Notes: generated from the sequence alone by a model not told the origin. Positions 1 through 9,077 are shown, counted from the first letter of the stretch. The stretch is DNA of 64,000 nucleotides from Candidatus Gastranaerophilales bacterium (GCA_947589425.1 CANQAV010000007.1:1-64000), one strand, 5' to 3'. Program-made: numbers and translations.

Positions 1-192
1 CGGGGATACAGGCTCACAAGGCTCGTACCTCGCCTGTTCGCTTTGTAGAGTTCAGGGTGACAGGGTAGAGCAACCTCCTTCACCTGCACTCAGTGTTTTT
101 AAAACTACGTTTAACCGCTTCGTAATCCTGTTCCGGCACATGGGCTCACTTCGTTACGCTGCAGACAAAATCCGCTTTGCAATAACAAAAAG
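1..192. other. GC-rich left edge, nature unknown
   Basis: The first ~120 bases are about half G+C, clearly richer than the rest of the window. On the + strand a frame stays open from the window edge to a TAA at 194-196 (about 63 codons), overlapping the emrB stop region, but its composition does not resemble the neighbouring proteins and I recognise no family. It could be the end of a dispersed intergenic repeat or a remnant of transferred DNA. No similar copy was noticed elsewhere in the window. Confidence 0.35.
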
Positions 193-1746
193 TTAACCGT
201 TTTTTTCTTTTTTTTCAATACCTTTTACAAAAAGCACAAGCGGAATAATTACAATACACGCAATTGCGCAGACTTCAAAAGTATCACGAAATGCTCCCAT
301 ATTTGCCTGTTGAAGCATCTGATTATAAAGCAATTTTTCCGCCATATAATGAGCCGAATTTATATCAAGCCCCTGAGCAAAATTACCCGTATATGCGCCC
401 AATCTTTCAAGAAAATTATCGTTTAAATTTGTCATATTATCAACAAGAAAACTCTGATGAGCCTGTGCTTTTCTTGATATAAGAGTTGTTACAATAGATG
501 TACCTATTGCACCCCCTAAGTTTTTTAACAAATTCTGCACACCCGAAGCATTTGTCATTTGTTCATTTTTAAGAGTCATTGTAGACAGGGTTATAATCGG
601 TATCATACTCATTGCCATACCAACACCCATAATAAAGTTAGGTATTGCAATATTGATTGTTGCAATTTGCAAATTGAGCTCGCAGAGCATAAAACCTGAA
701 ATACTTAACAATGTTAAACCCGCAACAACAAGAACTTTGTTATTAATTTTGCTTCCTATGGTACCTATAAATATAACCGTAGATAAAGCACCCACACCTC
801 GAGGCATCATTGCAAGCCCCGACAGAAATGCATCATAACCCATAAGTCCCTGCAAAAACTGGGGTAATATTGCTAAAGATGCCAATAATACGCCCTGCAT
901 AACAACTTGAGCCAAAGTCCCCAAAGAAAAATTCATATCTTTAAAAACTTTTAAATCAATCAGGGAATCTTTTTTCTTTTTTTGAATTATAAAAAATATT
1001 ACTGCAAATAATATTGCAAAAAATGTCATCCAGCATACCCAGGTTGAGCCAAACCAATCTGCATCATTTCCTTTATCAAGAACAATCTGCATACAGGTAA
1101 GCCAGCCGATTAACATAAAGAAGCCTGCTCCGTCAATTCTTACATTTTCCTGTTTTTGCGCATAAGGAGGGTCATACAACAATTTTTTAGACAGATGAAC
1201 AGCCAAAATTCCTATCGGTATATTTATAAAGAATATAAAAGGCCATGACCAGTTTGTTGTAATCCAACCGCCCAAAACAGGCCCTATTATCGGGGCAATT
1301 ACAACAACAAGACCAAACATTGCCATTGATTGAGCACGTCTTTCAACAGGGAACATTTCAAGGGTAATTGCCTGCCCTAAAGGCAAGAGCGCACCGCCGC
1401 CAAAACCTTGCAGTATACGTGTTATAACCATCATAGGAAGCGATTGGGCAATACCGCATAAGAAAGAAGACATTGTAAAAATAATTATACTTAATATGAA
1501 AAAGTTCTTTCTTCCTATAAGTTTACAAAAAAAGTCAACCGAGGGGATTACAACACCCGAAGCGATTAAATAACTTGTTAAAATCCACGTACTTTCCTGT
1601 CTTGAAACGCTGAAACTTCCCGCCATGTATGGCAGTGCAACGTTTGCGATTGTTTCATCCAAAACAAACATAAACGCTGAAAGCATAACAGGGATACACA
1701 TTACCCACATGTTATAAGTGGTTTTTTCGCCTGCTTCAGTTGCCAT
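193..1746 (-). CDS. emrB: DHA2-family (EmrB/QacA) drug:H+ antiporter
   Basis: Inner-membrane major-facilitator drug exporter of the 14-segment DHA2 family, 517 aa, the usual length. Visible hallmarks are the D30-E31 motif in the first membrane segment (LDETIANVALP) and the antiporter motif C around residues 150-160 (G155-P156 and G159-G160). It is the last gene of a marR-emrA-emrB unit: its ATG overlaps the emrA stop by one base (TAATG), so translation is probably coupled. With EmrA and the divergent TolC-like channel it should form a tripartite pump expelling hydrophobic drugs, acids or bile-type compounds directly out of the cell. The substrate cannot be told from sequence. Confidence 0.93.
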   Translation of the reverse strand: MATEAGEKTTYNMWVMCIPVMLSAFMFVLDETIANVALPYMAGSFSVSRQESTWILTSYLIASGVVIPSVDFFCKLIGRKNFFILSIIIFTMSSFLCGIAQSLPMMVITRILQGFGGGALLPLGQAITLEMFPVERRAQSMAMFGLVVVIAPIIGPVLGGWITTNWSWPFIFFINIPIGILAVHLSKKLLYDPPYAQKQENVRIDGAGFFMLIGWLTCMQIVLDKGNDADWFGSTWVCWMTFFAILFAVIFFIIQKKKKDSLIDLKVFKDMNFSLGTLAQVVMQGVLLASLAILPQFLQGLMGYDAFLSGLAMMPRGVGALSTVIFIGTIGSKINNKVLVVAGLTLLSISGFMLCELNLQIATINIAIPNFIMGVGMAMSMIPIITLSTMTLKNEQMTNASGVQNLLKNLGGAIGTSIVTTLISRKAQAHQSFLVDNMTNLNDNFLERLGAYTGNFAQGLDINSAHYMAEKLLYNQMLQQANMGAFRDTFEVCAIACIVIIPLVLFVKGIEKKEKNG

Positions 1747-2753
1747 TATTTAACCCTTACTTTAGGTATAACGCTCATACCTGATACAATATTATATTGA
1801 GTTTTATCGATTTGTTCATCAAACACAATTTTAACAGGTATTCTCTGTACAATTTTAACAAACGAGCCCACTGCATTCTCGGGCGGGAAAAGGCTTGATT
1901 TTGCACCTGATGCTCTTTGAATCGAATCTACCCTGCCTTTAAATTTTTTATGAGGATATGCATCAATTTTAATCATTACAGGCTGTCCCGGTTTCATTTG
2001 ACCGACCTGATTTTCTTTAAAATTAGCAACAATCCACACTTTATCGGGCACTATAGCAAACAAAGGAGAGCCTGTTGAAACCCAACTTCCTTTTTCAATT
2101 CGTCTGTTTGTTACAACACCCGTGTTGGGTGCGATTACATTTGTATATTCAAGATTTAATTTTGCCTGTTTCATTATTGCTTCAAGAGCCTTTAGGTCAG
2201 CATCCGCAACATTTTCACCTTTTGCAAACATATTTTCTTTTGCTCTCGTATACATTGCTTTTGCGCTTTCAAAATTTGTCTGCGCTTTATCAAGAGTCTG
2301 TTTTGAAACAGCACCTTCTTTATACAAGGCTTGATAACGTTCTAAATCGGTTTTTGCCAAATTAATTTCCGATTCTGATGCCTTAAGAGATGCTTTTGCA
2401 TTTTTTTGATTTAAAAGCGCTTTTTCATAATCTGCCTTTGCCTTTTGATATTGTGCAAGATAAACTTCATCATCAATTTTAGCTACCAAATCGCCTTTTT
2501 TAACTTCTCTGTTATCTTCAATATAGCTTTCAATAATATGTCCCGAAACTTTTGGAGTTACCTGAATAATATCCGCTTCAACATACGCATCATCCGTTGA
2601 TTGAAAATAGCTTTCATGGAAAAGATATCCGCCCGCAACTACCGCCAGTGCAATTAATGCGGGGACAATTATTTCTCTTTTTTTATGCGATTTTTTTTCA
2701 ATTACTTCTTCTTTTTCATTGCTTTTCGCTTTTTGTTCTTTATCTTGAGGCAT
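1746..2753 (-). CDS. emrA: EmrA/HlyD-type membrane fusion protein
   Basis: Periplasmic adaptor of a tripartite efflux pump, 335 aa. A lysine-rich cytoplasmic N-terminus is followed by one membrane segment at about residues 28-45, then the first half of a biotinyl-lipoyl domain starting near 57 (STDDAYVEADIIQV, typical of EmrA). A long alanine/lysine-rich coiled-coil hairpin spans about 90-190, and the second lipoyl half and beta-barrel follow (TGVVTNRRIEKGSWV and the IDAYP motif). It lies nine bases downstream of the MarR gene and overlaps emrB by one base. Its job is to bridge EmrB to the outer-membrane channel encoded divergently at 3341. Confidence 0.93.
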   Translation of the reverse strand: MPQDKEQKAKSNEKEEVIEKKSHKKREIIVPALIALAVVAGGYLFHESYFQSTDDAYVEADIIQVTPKVSGHIIESYIEDNREVKKGDLVAKIDDEVYLAQYQKAKADYEKALLNQKNAKASLKASESEINLAKTDLERYQALYKEGAVSKQTLDKAQTNFESAKAMYTRAKENMFAKGENVADADLKALEAIMKQAKLNLEYTNVIAPNTGVVTNRRIEKGSWVSTGSPLFAIVPDKVWIVANFKENQVGQMKPGQPVMIKIDAYPHKKFKGRVDSIQRASGAKSSLFPPENAVGSFVKIVQRIPVKIVFDEQIDKTQYNIVSGMSVIPKVRVK

Positions 2754-2762
2754 TTTTATCTC

Positions 2763-3281
2763 CTATATTTTATTTTTCATAATATCTATTGTTGCTTCCC
2801 TTACTTTTGCCAGTGTTTTCTTAGTGTTCTCAACAAGCTCCACGCCGACATTTTCCAGTATTCTTTTTGTTGCGGGCTCAATCAAATCAAGTGCTTTTTG
2901 GGTTATTTCTTCACCTTTTTTTGTAAGAGATAAAATTCGCACTTGTCTTGAATTTTTTGTCTTAACATCAATATTAATTAAACCTTTTTTCTCTAATATT
3001 AATGCTAATTTACCTGCCCCCGCTCTGTCTTTTAAAATGATTTTAGCTAAATCTCTTTGACAGCAATCTTTTGTTGAAGAAATTGCAAGAAGTGCAAGAT
3101 GTTCTATTGCGCTTACACCGATATTAATTTCTTTAAAAAACTGTTCAAAAAGCGAACGAAAGAATTTATCGCTCACATGAATTTGATAAAAAAGTGAATT
3201 TTCGTAGTTGACTTTCATGCTCCCCAATAGCTGTATATAATCATTTTTTAAGATTTTATAATTATGTTGCTTTTGCAACAT
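2763..3281 (-). CDS. MarR-family transcriptional regulator
   Basis: A 172-aa winged-helix regulator. The central region (AIEHLALLAISSTKDCCQ, then KIILKDRAGAGKLALILEKKGLI, then RQVRILSLTKKGEEI) matches the MarR layout of helix-turn-helix, D-R-x-x-x wing and C-terminal dimerisation helices. It is the first gene of the marR-emrA-emrB unit and divergent from the tolC-like gene, so it most likely represses the whole efflux divergon and is released by a pump substrate. A 10-bp perfect palindrome just upstream of its start overlaps its own promoter. The start is taken at the ATG at 3281; there is no good Shine-Dalgarno. Confidence 0.9.
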   Translation of the reverse strand: MLQKQHNYKILKNDYIQLLGSMKVNYENSLFYQIHVSDKFFRSLFEQFFKEINIGVSAIEHLALLAISSTKDCCQRDLAKIILKDRAGAGKLALILEKKGLINIDVKTKNSRQVRILSLTKKGEEITQKALDLIEPATKRILENVGVELVENTKKTLAKVREATIDIMKNKI

Positions 3282-3285
3282 TAAT

Positions 3286-3301
3286 ATGCTAGCATTATAT
3301 T
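3286..3301. promoter_or_regulatory. marR/tolC divergent promoters with palindromic operator candidate
   Basis: The palindrome ATGCTAGCAT occupies 3286-3295. It abuts a minus-strand TATAAT (3299-3294) that would serve marR, and lies in the 17-bp spacer between a plus-strand TTGCAA (3273-3278) and TATATT (3296-3301) that would serve the tolC-like gene. A MarR dimer bound here would block both promoters. Operator identity is inferred from position and symmetry only. Confidence 0.5.
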
Positions 3302-3340
3302 GTTAAAAATGCAAACATTATTATTTAGGAATTGAAGAAG

Positions 3341-4702
3341 ATGAAAAAAATATTAGCCGTTAGCTTATTGGGGATGTTTATGTTTTCGCTTGTAATCAGC
3401 CCTGCTGAAGCAATATTGGAAAACAAAAAAATTAAAAAAGAGCAAAAAGAGCTCACAATTCTTGACTACATCAACTTTGACTGGTGGAAAAAGCTGGACG
3501 ATCCTTACCTTGAAAAATATATTACAACGGCAATAAATAACAACAACGATATAAAAACCGCAGCCCTTAAAGTTGAACAGGCAAAAATTAACGTTAGCGC
3601 AACAAGAGCTAACCAACTGCCCGAAGTTTCTTTCGGAGCTTCACCGTTCTTAACAAAAGCTCCTGCTTCCGAAAAAACACAAGGCTCAATTGCGCTTCCC
3701 ATAATGGCAAGCTGGGAGCTTGATTTGTTCGGAAAAAACTACGATAAAACAAAATCATCAAAAATACTTCTTGAAAGCGAGCAATTCTCTTCTCAGGCAA
3801 GCGATATATCAATTGTTTCAATGGTGGGCTCAACCTATTACAACATTGTAAAACTTGATAAAATGATTGAACTTCAGGAACAGATAGTTTCGGACAGAAA
3901 AGAAATTTATAATTTAATGAAAGTTTCTAATTCGGAAGGGATAGCTTCAACATCCGATTTAATTCAAGCCGAAAAATCTTATGTTTTATCTCAAAACGAT
4001 TTATTAAACTATAAAAAATCCCGCCAAAACGCCCTCAACGCTCTTGCGGTGTTAATAGGGGACAGCCCGAACAATATTAAAGAATATCAAAGAATTTCTC
4101 TTGATGATTTAGGAAATAATTTCGTTATACCTAATGAAATAAACTCCGAAATCATTATCAACAGACCCGACTATAAAGCAATTGAAAAAAGCTTGGAAGC
4201 ATCAGGGATTGACATAAGAGCGGCAAAAAAAGAATTTCTTCCAACGATTAATATTCTTGGTATGCTGACATTTTTAGCGACATCAACCATGGGGTCAATG
4301 GATTGGAAAAACGCTTTCTCGGTTTTGGGTGCAAGCGCAAATCTTCCCATATTTACGGGATTTAAAAGGGTTGCAAATTTAAAATTGCACAAAAACAGAT
4401 ACGCTCAAATTTTGGAACAATATCAAAAGACTAATCTGAGTGCTATTCAAGAAGTTAATGATGCGCTTTATAACTATAAATCCGATAACGAAAAATTCTT
4501 AAACAATGTTAAAGCTTATGATATTCAAAAACAGGATTACAAATATTCAAAATTAAAATATGACAAAGGTGTAATATCTAAGCTTGACCTGCTGCAGCAG
4601 AAAGAAGCGCTTCTGTATATTGAACAATTAAGAGCAAACGCCAAAACAGATTGTTATGTTGATAAAATCGGACTGTACAAAACGACGGGTGCTCGTATAT
4701 AA
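3341..4702 (+). CDS. TolC/NodT-type outer-membrane efflux channel
   Basis: Outer-membrane factor of the efflux pump, 453 aa from the ATG at 3341. That start is preferred over an in-frame TTG at 3332 because it has AGGA about ten bases upstream and gives a clean signal peptide (MKKILAVSLLGMFMFS... cut after AEA). The mature N-terminus has the W-W-K-K-L-x-D-P-x-L motif of NodT/OprM proteins, followed by two long coiled-coil repeats (about 65-215 and 265-450) with intervening beta-strand segments. There is no lipobox cysteine, unlike many NodT members. It is transcribed divergently from marR-emrA-emrB and presumably co-regulated through the shared palindrome. Confidence 0.9.
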   Translation: MKKILAVSLLGMFMFSLVISPAEAILENKKIKKEQKELTILDYINFDWWKKLDDPYLEKYITTAINNNNDIKTAALKVEQAKINVSATRANQLPEVSFGASPFLTKAPASEKTQGSIALPIMASWELDLFGKNYDKTKSSKILLESEQFSSQASDISIVSMVGSTYYNIVKLDKMIELQEQIVSDRKEIYNLMKVSNSEGIASTSDLIQAEKSYVLSQNDLLNYKKSRQNALNALAVLIGDSPNNIKEYQRISLDDLGNNFVIPNEINSEIIINRPDYKAIEKSLEASGIDIRAAKKEFLPTINILGMLTFLATSTMGSMDWKNAFSVLGASANLPIFTGFKRVANLKLHKNRYAQILEQYQKTNLSAIQEVNDALYNYKSDNEKFLNNVKAYDIQKQDYKYSKLKYDKGVISKLDLLQQKEALLYIEQLRANAKTDCYVDKIGLYKTTGARI

Positions 4703-4703
4703 T
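4698..4703 (+). promoter_or_regulatory. -10 element 6 nt before the ATG at 4710 (leaderless candidate)
   Basis: A perfect TATAAT ends six bases before the ATG at 4710, so transcription would begin at or next to the start codon. A weak -35-like TGTACA lies at 4674-4679. The element straddles the stop codon of the tolC-like gene, and no Shine-Dalgarno sequence is present. Confidence 0.5.
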
Positions 4704-4709
4704 TAAACT

Positions 4710-6344
4710 ATGGATAAATATATAAAAAATATAGCTGCTTTTGCAATCGGCGTTTTTGTCGTAATTGTTATATTTATTTTAATAAAACCCAAAAATACTC
4801 CTCAAGAAAGCATTCATAATGCGGGCAAAAATCAAGCCGTAAGTGCTGAAAAACAAGATGAAGCAATGCATCGGTTTAATGAATGCAAAAGTCATTACAA
4901 CAATAAACGATATATTGATGCCGACCGTTGTTATGCTAATCTTATTAGCAAATATGACAGAAATGAATTCAGATACGAAAGAGCAAAAACTCTCGTCTTG
5001 CTTAATCGAAAAAATCAAGCATACGATATCCTTTTATATATTATAAAAAACGAAAAAACAAACAGACAAACTTTTTATGATGCACAATCTCTCATGAAAA
5101 AGCTCAGTCGCAAAGACAGCAGATATGACATAAAACAAGAAATACTCGAAAAAGATAAAAAAACAGCCGAAGAGCAAACGGCAGAAGCTCAAAAAGAACA
5201 ATCAGATAACATCTTTGACAGTTTGTTTAAAAACGGCAAAGAACAAGAAGAAGCAAAAAACTGTCTTGAAATATATAACCAAAATAACTTCTATGAAGCA
5301 TACACATGCTTCTCTCGAATGGCAGATAAATATAATTCCAATTTATACAGATACAACAGCGCAATGGCACTTACCGGGCTCGGAAGATATGGAGAAGCAA
5401 AAGACCTGTTAAATTATATATCCTCTAACGAAACAAAAAACCGACAGCTCTTACAAGACACGGAAAAACTGTCAAAAGAAATAGAAGAAATGCAATCAAA
5501 GCAATTTGAAAAAGAGGATAGAGAAAAATGTTACGACAAGATTAAAAATGAGCAATATGACAGTGCGCAAATATGCCTTGACGGCTTAATAGCAAAATAC
5601 GACAATAATATATACAGGTATGACAAAGCAAGAATATCCTTTATAGTAAGGGATTATTTTGAAGCTAAAACATTATTGGAATACATTATAAAAAATGAGA
5701 AACAAGATACTCATATTCTTGAACTTTCCAAGGAATTGCTTGAAAACACAAACAAAATAATAGCCGAAAGAGAAGATGCGTCAAGACGTGACTATGGTGA
5801 CTATGAAGAAACAATGGAGTATATTGCCGTTTGGCCCGTTCCCCAAAAAATAAAAGTTTATATTGATGATAACCACCCTAAATCATATCTGCTTAAAAAC
5901 GCATTTGACGCTTGGGACAATGCAGCGCAGAATGAAATTAATTTTATATATGTAGCTAACAGAGAAAATGCGGATATTACGGCAAGAATTTCGGACATTA
6001 GCGAAATTAATCAAATTTCGCAAAAACCCAATGATTATGACGGACGCAGTTTTGAAACGGCGGGAATTACCAACTCAAAAAAAAGGCTTGATTTGCATTC
6101 TAAAGAATATTATCTTGTTAATGCAGATGTTCTCGTATCAAAAAATTCCGGCATGAATAGCAAATTAAGAAGCGACAGGGAACTGTACGCAATCGCACTC
6201 CATGAAGTAGGACACGCATTAGGACTTCAACACAGCAATGAAAAAAGCGACATAATGTATCCGAACAACGACAGCTTTGCACAACAGGATGCAAAATTGT
6301 CAAGGCGTGACATAAACACCCTAAGACAAATATATGAAAAATAA
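4710..6344 (+). CDS. Membrane-anchored TPR plus matrixin-like metalloprotease
   Basis: A 544-aa protein with an N-terminal membrane anchor (about residues 8-26) and no obvious cleavage site. Three homologous TPR-like modules follow at about 50-140, 185-265 and 275-355; each has an A-x-x-C-Y/F-x-x-L/M unit followed by K-Y-[DN]-x-N-x-x-R-Y. The C-terminal domain (about 375-544) is zinc-metzincin of matrixin type: HEVGHALGLQH at 498-508 supplies three zinc histidines and the catalytic Glu, and DIMYP (Met516) is the Met-turn. No cysteine-switch propeptide is visible. It should act outside the inner membrane; the substrate is unknown. The catalytic domain is paralogous to the next gene's. Confidence 0.85.
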   Translation: MDKYIKNIAAFAIGVFVVIVIFILIKPKNTPQESIHNAGKNQAVSAEKQDEAMHRFNECKSHYNNKRYIDADRCYANLISKYDRNEFRYERAKTLVLLNRKNQAYDILLYIIKNEKTNRQTFYDAQSLMKKLSRKDSRYDIKQEILEKDKKTAEEQTAEAQKEQSDNIFDSLFKNGKEQEEAKNCLEIYNQNNFYEAYTCFSRMADKYNSNLYRYNSAMALTGLGRYGEAKDLLNYISSNETKNRQLLQDTEKLSKEIEEMQSKQFEKEDREKCYDKIKNEQYDSAQICLDGLIAKYDNNIYRYDKARISFIVRDYFEAKTLLEYIIKNEKQDTHILELSKELLENTNKIIAEREDASRRDYGDYEETMEYIAVWPVPQKIKVYIDDNHPKSYLLKNAFDAWDNAAQNEINFIYVANRENADITARISDISEINQISQKPNDYDGRSFETAGITNSKKRLDLHSKEYYLVNADVLVSKNSGMNSKLRSDRELYAIALHEVGHALGLQHSNEKSDIMYPNNDSFAQQDAKLSRRDINTLRQIYEK

Positions 6345-6375
6345 TATAATTCTGTTATTTTATTAAAATAAACAC

Positions 6376-6381
6376 TATAAT
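6376..6381 (+). promoter_or_regulatory. -10 element 6 nt before the ATG at 6388 (leaderless candidate)
   Basis: A perfect TATAAT ends six bases before the ATG of the second metalloprotease. No Shine-Dalgarno lies between them and no convincing -35 is seen at the expected distance. Confidence 0.45.
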
Positions 6382-6387
6382 TATAAT

Positions 6388-7059
6388 ATGTTTGATTTAA
6401 TTAAAAATTTTGTAATACTGCTGGTTTTTCTATATGTTGTAATTTTTGTAATAAAACCTTTTGGCGCAGCTAAGCTTAACGAAAAAGCACAAAGCACAGC
6501 TCAGGAAAAAACAGTGTCCGAAACATTTCCTTCAAGTCTTGGCAGCGAAAATTATTACAATGACCTGACTGAAGTTGCAATTTGGAAAAATCCCAAAAAA
6601 ATAACGGTATGCATAGACCAATATGCGCCCAAAAAACATATTTTCAAAAAGGCTTTTGAAGCTTGGGACAGGGCACTTTATGATATGGTTAATTTTGAAT
6701 ACATTGATAATATACAAAAAGCAGATATATATGCAAGAGAAGTAAATATTTCCGAATATAAAGGAGCTGATACAATCGGCAACACTCCCGTAGAATGGTA
6801 TCAAATCGGCTCAAAACGATATATTGACAGAGCGGAAGTTACCGTTTCCTATAATGACACTCAAGGCAGAACAAGAAGCGACAGTGAATTTTATGCCATT
6901 GCGCTTCATGAAATAGGACATGCGTTAGGAATCATATCCCACAGTCCCACGAGAGGGGATGTAATGTATCAGGATACATCAAGCTATGAAGCTATTCAAA
7001 ATGCAAGAATAACAAAAAGGGATATAAACACTCTCAGATACATATACGGCAAACTTTAA
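6388..7059 (+). CDS. Membrane-anchored matrixin-like metalloprotease, short paralogue
   Basis: A 223-aa protein with an N-terminal hydrophobic anchor (about 4-24), a short linker, and a matrixin-like catalytic domain clearly related to that of the preceding gene (shared I-W-x-x-P-K-K-I-x-V and AF-A-W-D segments). The zinc motif is HEIGHALGIISH at 174-185. It has three rather than two residues between the conserved glycine and the third histidine, or else S184 replaces that histidine. The Met-turn is DVMY (Met193). It lacks the TPR modules and any visible propeptide. The last four bases overlap the convergent gene. Whether zinc binding and activity are retained is uncertain. Confidence 0.82.
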   Translation: MFDLIKNFVILLVFLYVVIFVIKPFGAAKLNEKAQSTAQEKTVSETFPSSLGSENYYNDLTEVAIWKNPKKITVCIDQYAPKKHIFKKAFEAWDRALYDMVNFEYIDNIQKADIYAREVNISEYKGADTIGNTPVEWYQIGSKRYIDRAEVTVSYNDTQGRTRSDSEFYAIALHEIGHALGIISHSPTRGDVMYQDTSSYEAIQNARITKRDINTLRYIYGKL

Positions 7060-9011
7060 ATATATCTTTCCGCTCTTTTAAGTACTTTATCCGCTTTTGC
7101 TAATGCCTGTTGAACTTCTGCCGACTGTTCCCGAGAAATTAAGTTCGGGTTTGCAACAAATGCGCTTGAGGGAATATATGTTGCGGAATCTTTAGGTTTA
7201 TCACTTGTTGTTTCTTTTGTAACGGTTTTAGTTTTTGTTTTATTTGTCCTGTTTTTCAAAAGTTCTCTGTTCATCGGGCTCATTGTGGTTGCAGACGGTT
7301 TTACATTCATAGCAGGGTTTGGAGTCAACTGCGCTTTTGTTATATCTTTACCATCCAATAAATCCAAAATCAATTTCGGATTTTTATCAATTTTTTGAAG
7401 AAGCTCGGGATTTGTTTGAAGTTTCTGAACGGCTTGCGGATTTTTTTGCATTTTTTCAAGAAGCTCGCCCTGAGTTATTCCAAGTTCCGGAATTACAATA
7501 TTTTTTTGAGCTTCAAGCTGCTGTTTTCTCTGTTCTTCCGCTTTATCATAGGGTTTTCCGAATATTTTATTGATAAGCGCTTTTATGGGTTTTGAAAACA
7601 TTGGTGCGAAGGCAAACATAATCAAGCCAAACCTTAAAGCACCGCCTGCGTAGCGTGGAATAGCATTTTTCCATGTTTTAGCAGTTTCAATTGCCCTGCC
7701 GTTTTTAACTTCATACAATCCCATGCCAAAGAATTTACCTACCTGTTTTACCAATTTTGATAACAAAGTTTTTCCTTCGACATTTTTCAAGCTCGCAAGA
7801 CCGTATGTTGTTGCAAAAGCAAGAGGAGTTGAAATTGCAATTGAGCCGATTGTACCTACATAATCATCTGCAATAGTTGCTGCACGTTTGTTTTTGGGAG
7901 CATCCTGAACGTTATTATATAAACTCATAATGCTTGAGCATAAAAATACACCAAAACCGGATTTATCGTTTACGAAGTTTGATATTGATTCAGTCGGAAC
8001 GGTTATTAATTTTTGAGTCAAAGAGCCGATTTTAGAGTTTGCTAAAGTGCCGTTAACCGCATTAAATTTAATTAACGAATCACCGAGATTGCCTCTGCAA
8101 AACGGTTTCCATTTGTCACCCCTGATTTTATGACCTATTGAATCAATAATATTTACCGGCCACCACGAGCCCATTAATCCGCCCAGTCCCTTTTCGGACA
8201 TTTTAACGTTATTGCACCATGCGCTTAAGTCTTCGCCGTTAAGTTTACCGTTATTTTTTAATTCCAACAGAGCATCAAGGAATTTTTGATTATCATTCCC
8301 GCAGCCTAAATGCTTTCTCATGGCATCCGATAATTTTGAACAAAATTCCCGATTTTCCATTTTTCCGTTAAATAAAGCATCTGCAAGTTCGCCTGCGGTT
8401 GAATTATCTCCGACAAGTTTTTTAAACAAAGCTTGTGCGCTTGATGCATCTTTGATACCTTGGCTTGCAAGCCCTTTTCTTAATGTATCAACGGGAGTTA
8501 AAGAAAATATGCTTACAAAACCTCGTCCGTAACCACGGGTCATATCGCATCTCGGTTTTGCTTTATTTGTTGTAACGGCATTATGGATATCATCAATTGT
8601 TTTTGATTTTCTTAAAAAACCGACAACATTTGTTTTGGCTTTTTTGAAAAAATTACCGATACTGTTAAAGACTTTACTTTTGCATATTTTTTCATCAACA
8701 TTGAGCCCTAATTTTGCCATAAAATCGGAACTTTTGTTTCCCAATACGGCACAGCCCACAACTGTTGCCGCAGTAAGACCCAATGATATTAAAAATTTCT
8801 TTAAGCTTACTCCGAAGGTATTTTGGAAAGTTCTTGAAATCCAGTTTCCTTCCACTTCTTTTTTTGCTTTCTTCGCAAGTTCAACCGAATCTTGTTTTAA
8901 TTTTTCTTTATCAAGCGCAGTAAAATTTTCAGACGAAACATTCTGCCCGAAAGAAGAATTTACCTGATAAGACGGGATCTGCACATTTTTCAAATTAACA
9001 TTACTTTCCAT
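7056..9011 (-). CDS. Large membrane protein of unknown function
   Basis: A 651-aa protein that I do not recognise. The N-terminal ~55 residues are polar. Hydrophobic segments occur near 68-87 (KKFLISLGLTAATVVGCAVLG), near 385-405 (GSIAISTPLAFATTYGL) and near 455-475 (GALRFGLIMFAFAPMF). A cysteine-containing, helix-rich region lies between the first and second. The C-terminal third is lysine/glutamine-rich with short Q/K-N-P-x-x-[LV] repeats at about 520-560 (KNPQAVQKL, TNPELLQKI, KNPKLILDL). There is no cleavable signal peptide. It is convergent with the metalloprotease gene and stands alone on its strand; function cannot be assigned. Confidence 0.75.
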   Translation of the reverse strand: MESNVNLKNVQIPSYQVNSSFGQNVSSENFTALDKEKLKQDSVELAKKAKKEVEGNWISRTFQNTFGVSLKKFLISLGLTAATVVGCAVLGNKSSDFMAKLGLNVDEKICKSKVFNSIGNFFKKAKTNVVGFLRKSKTIDDIHNAVTTNKAKPRCDMTRGYGRGFVSIFSLTPVDTLRKGLASQGIKDASSAQALFKKLVGDNSTAGELADALFNGKMENREFCSKLSDAMRKHLGCGNDNQKFLDALLELKNNGKLNGEDLSAWCNNVKMSEKGLGGLMGSWWPVNIIDSIGHKIRGDKWKPFCRGNLGDSLIKFNAVNGTLANSKIGSLTQKLITVPTESISNFVNDKSGFGVFLCSSIMSLYNNVQDAPKNKRAATIADDYVGTIGSIAISTPLAFATTYGLASLKNVEGKTLLSKLVKQVGKFFGMGLYEVKNGRAIETAKTWKNAIPRYAGGALRFGLIMFAFAPMFSKPIKALINKIFGKPYDKAEEQRKQQLEAQKNIVIPELGITQGELLEKMQKNPQAVQKLQTNPELLQKIDKNPKLILDLLDGKDITKAQLTPNPAMNVKPSATTMSPMNRELLKNRTNKTKTKTVTKETTSDKPKDSATYIPSSAFVANPNLISREQSAEVQQALAKADKVLKRAERYI

Positions 9012-9077
9012 ATATTAATAAAAAATATTTTTTAATGTTTCTTGATAGGTTTGTAAAGATATATTAATAAATGAGAA

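Noticed and set aside
8635..8967. 110-codon + frame opposite the 651-aa protein
   Set aside because: Lies antisense in the N-terminal part of a long consistent frame; no ribosome site.
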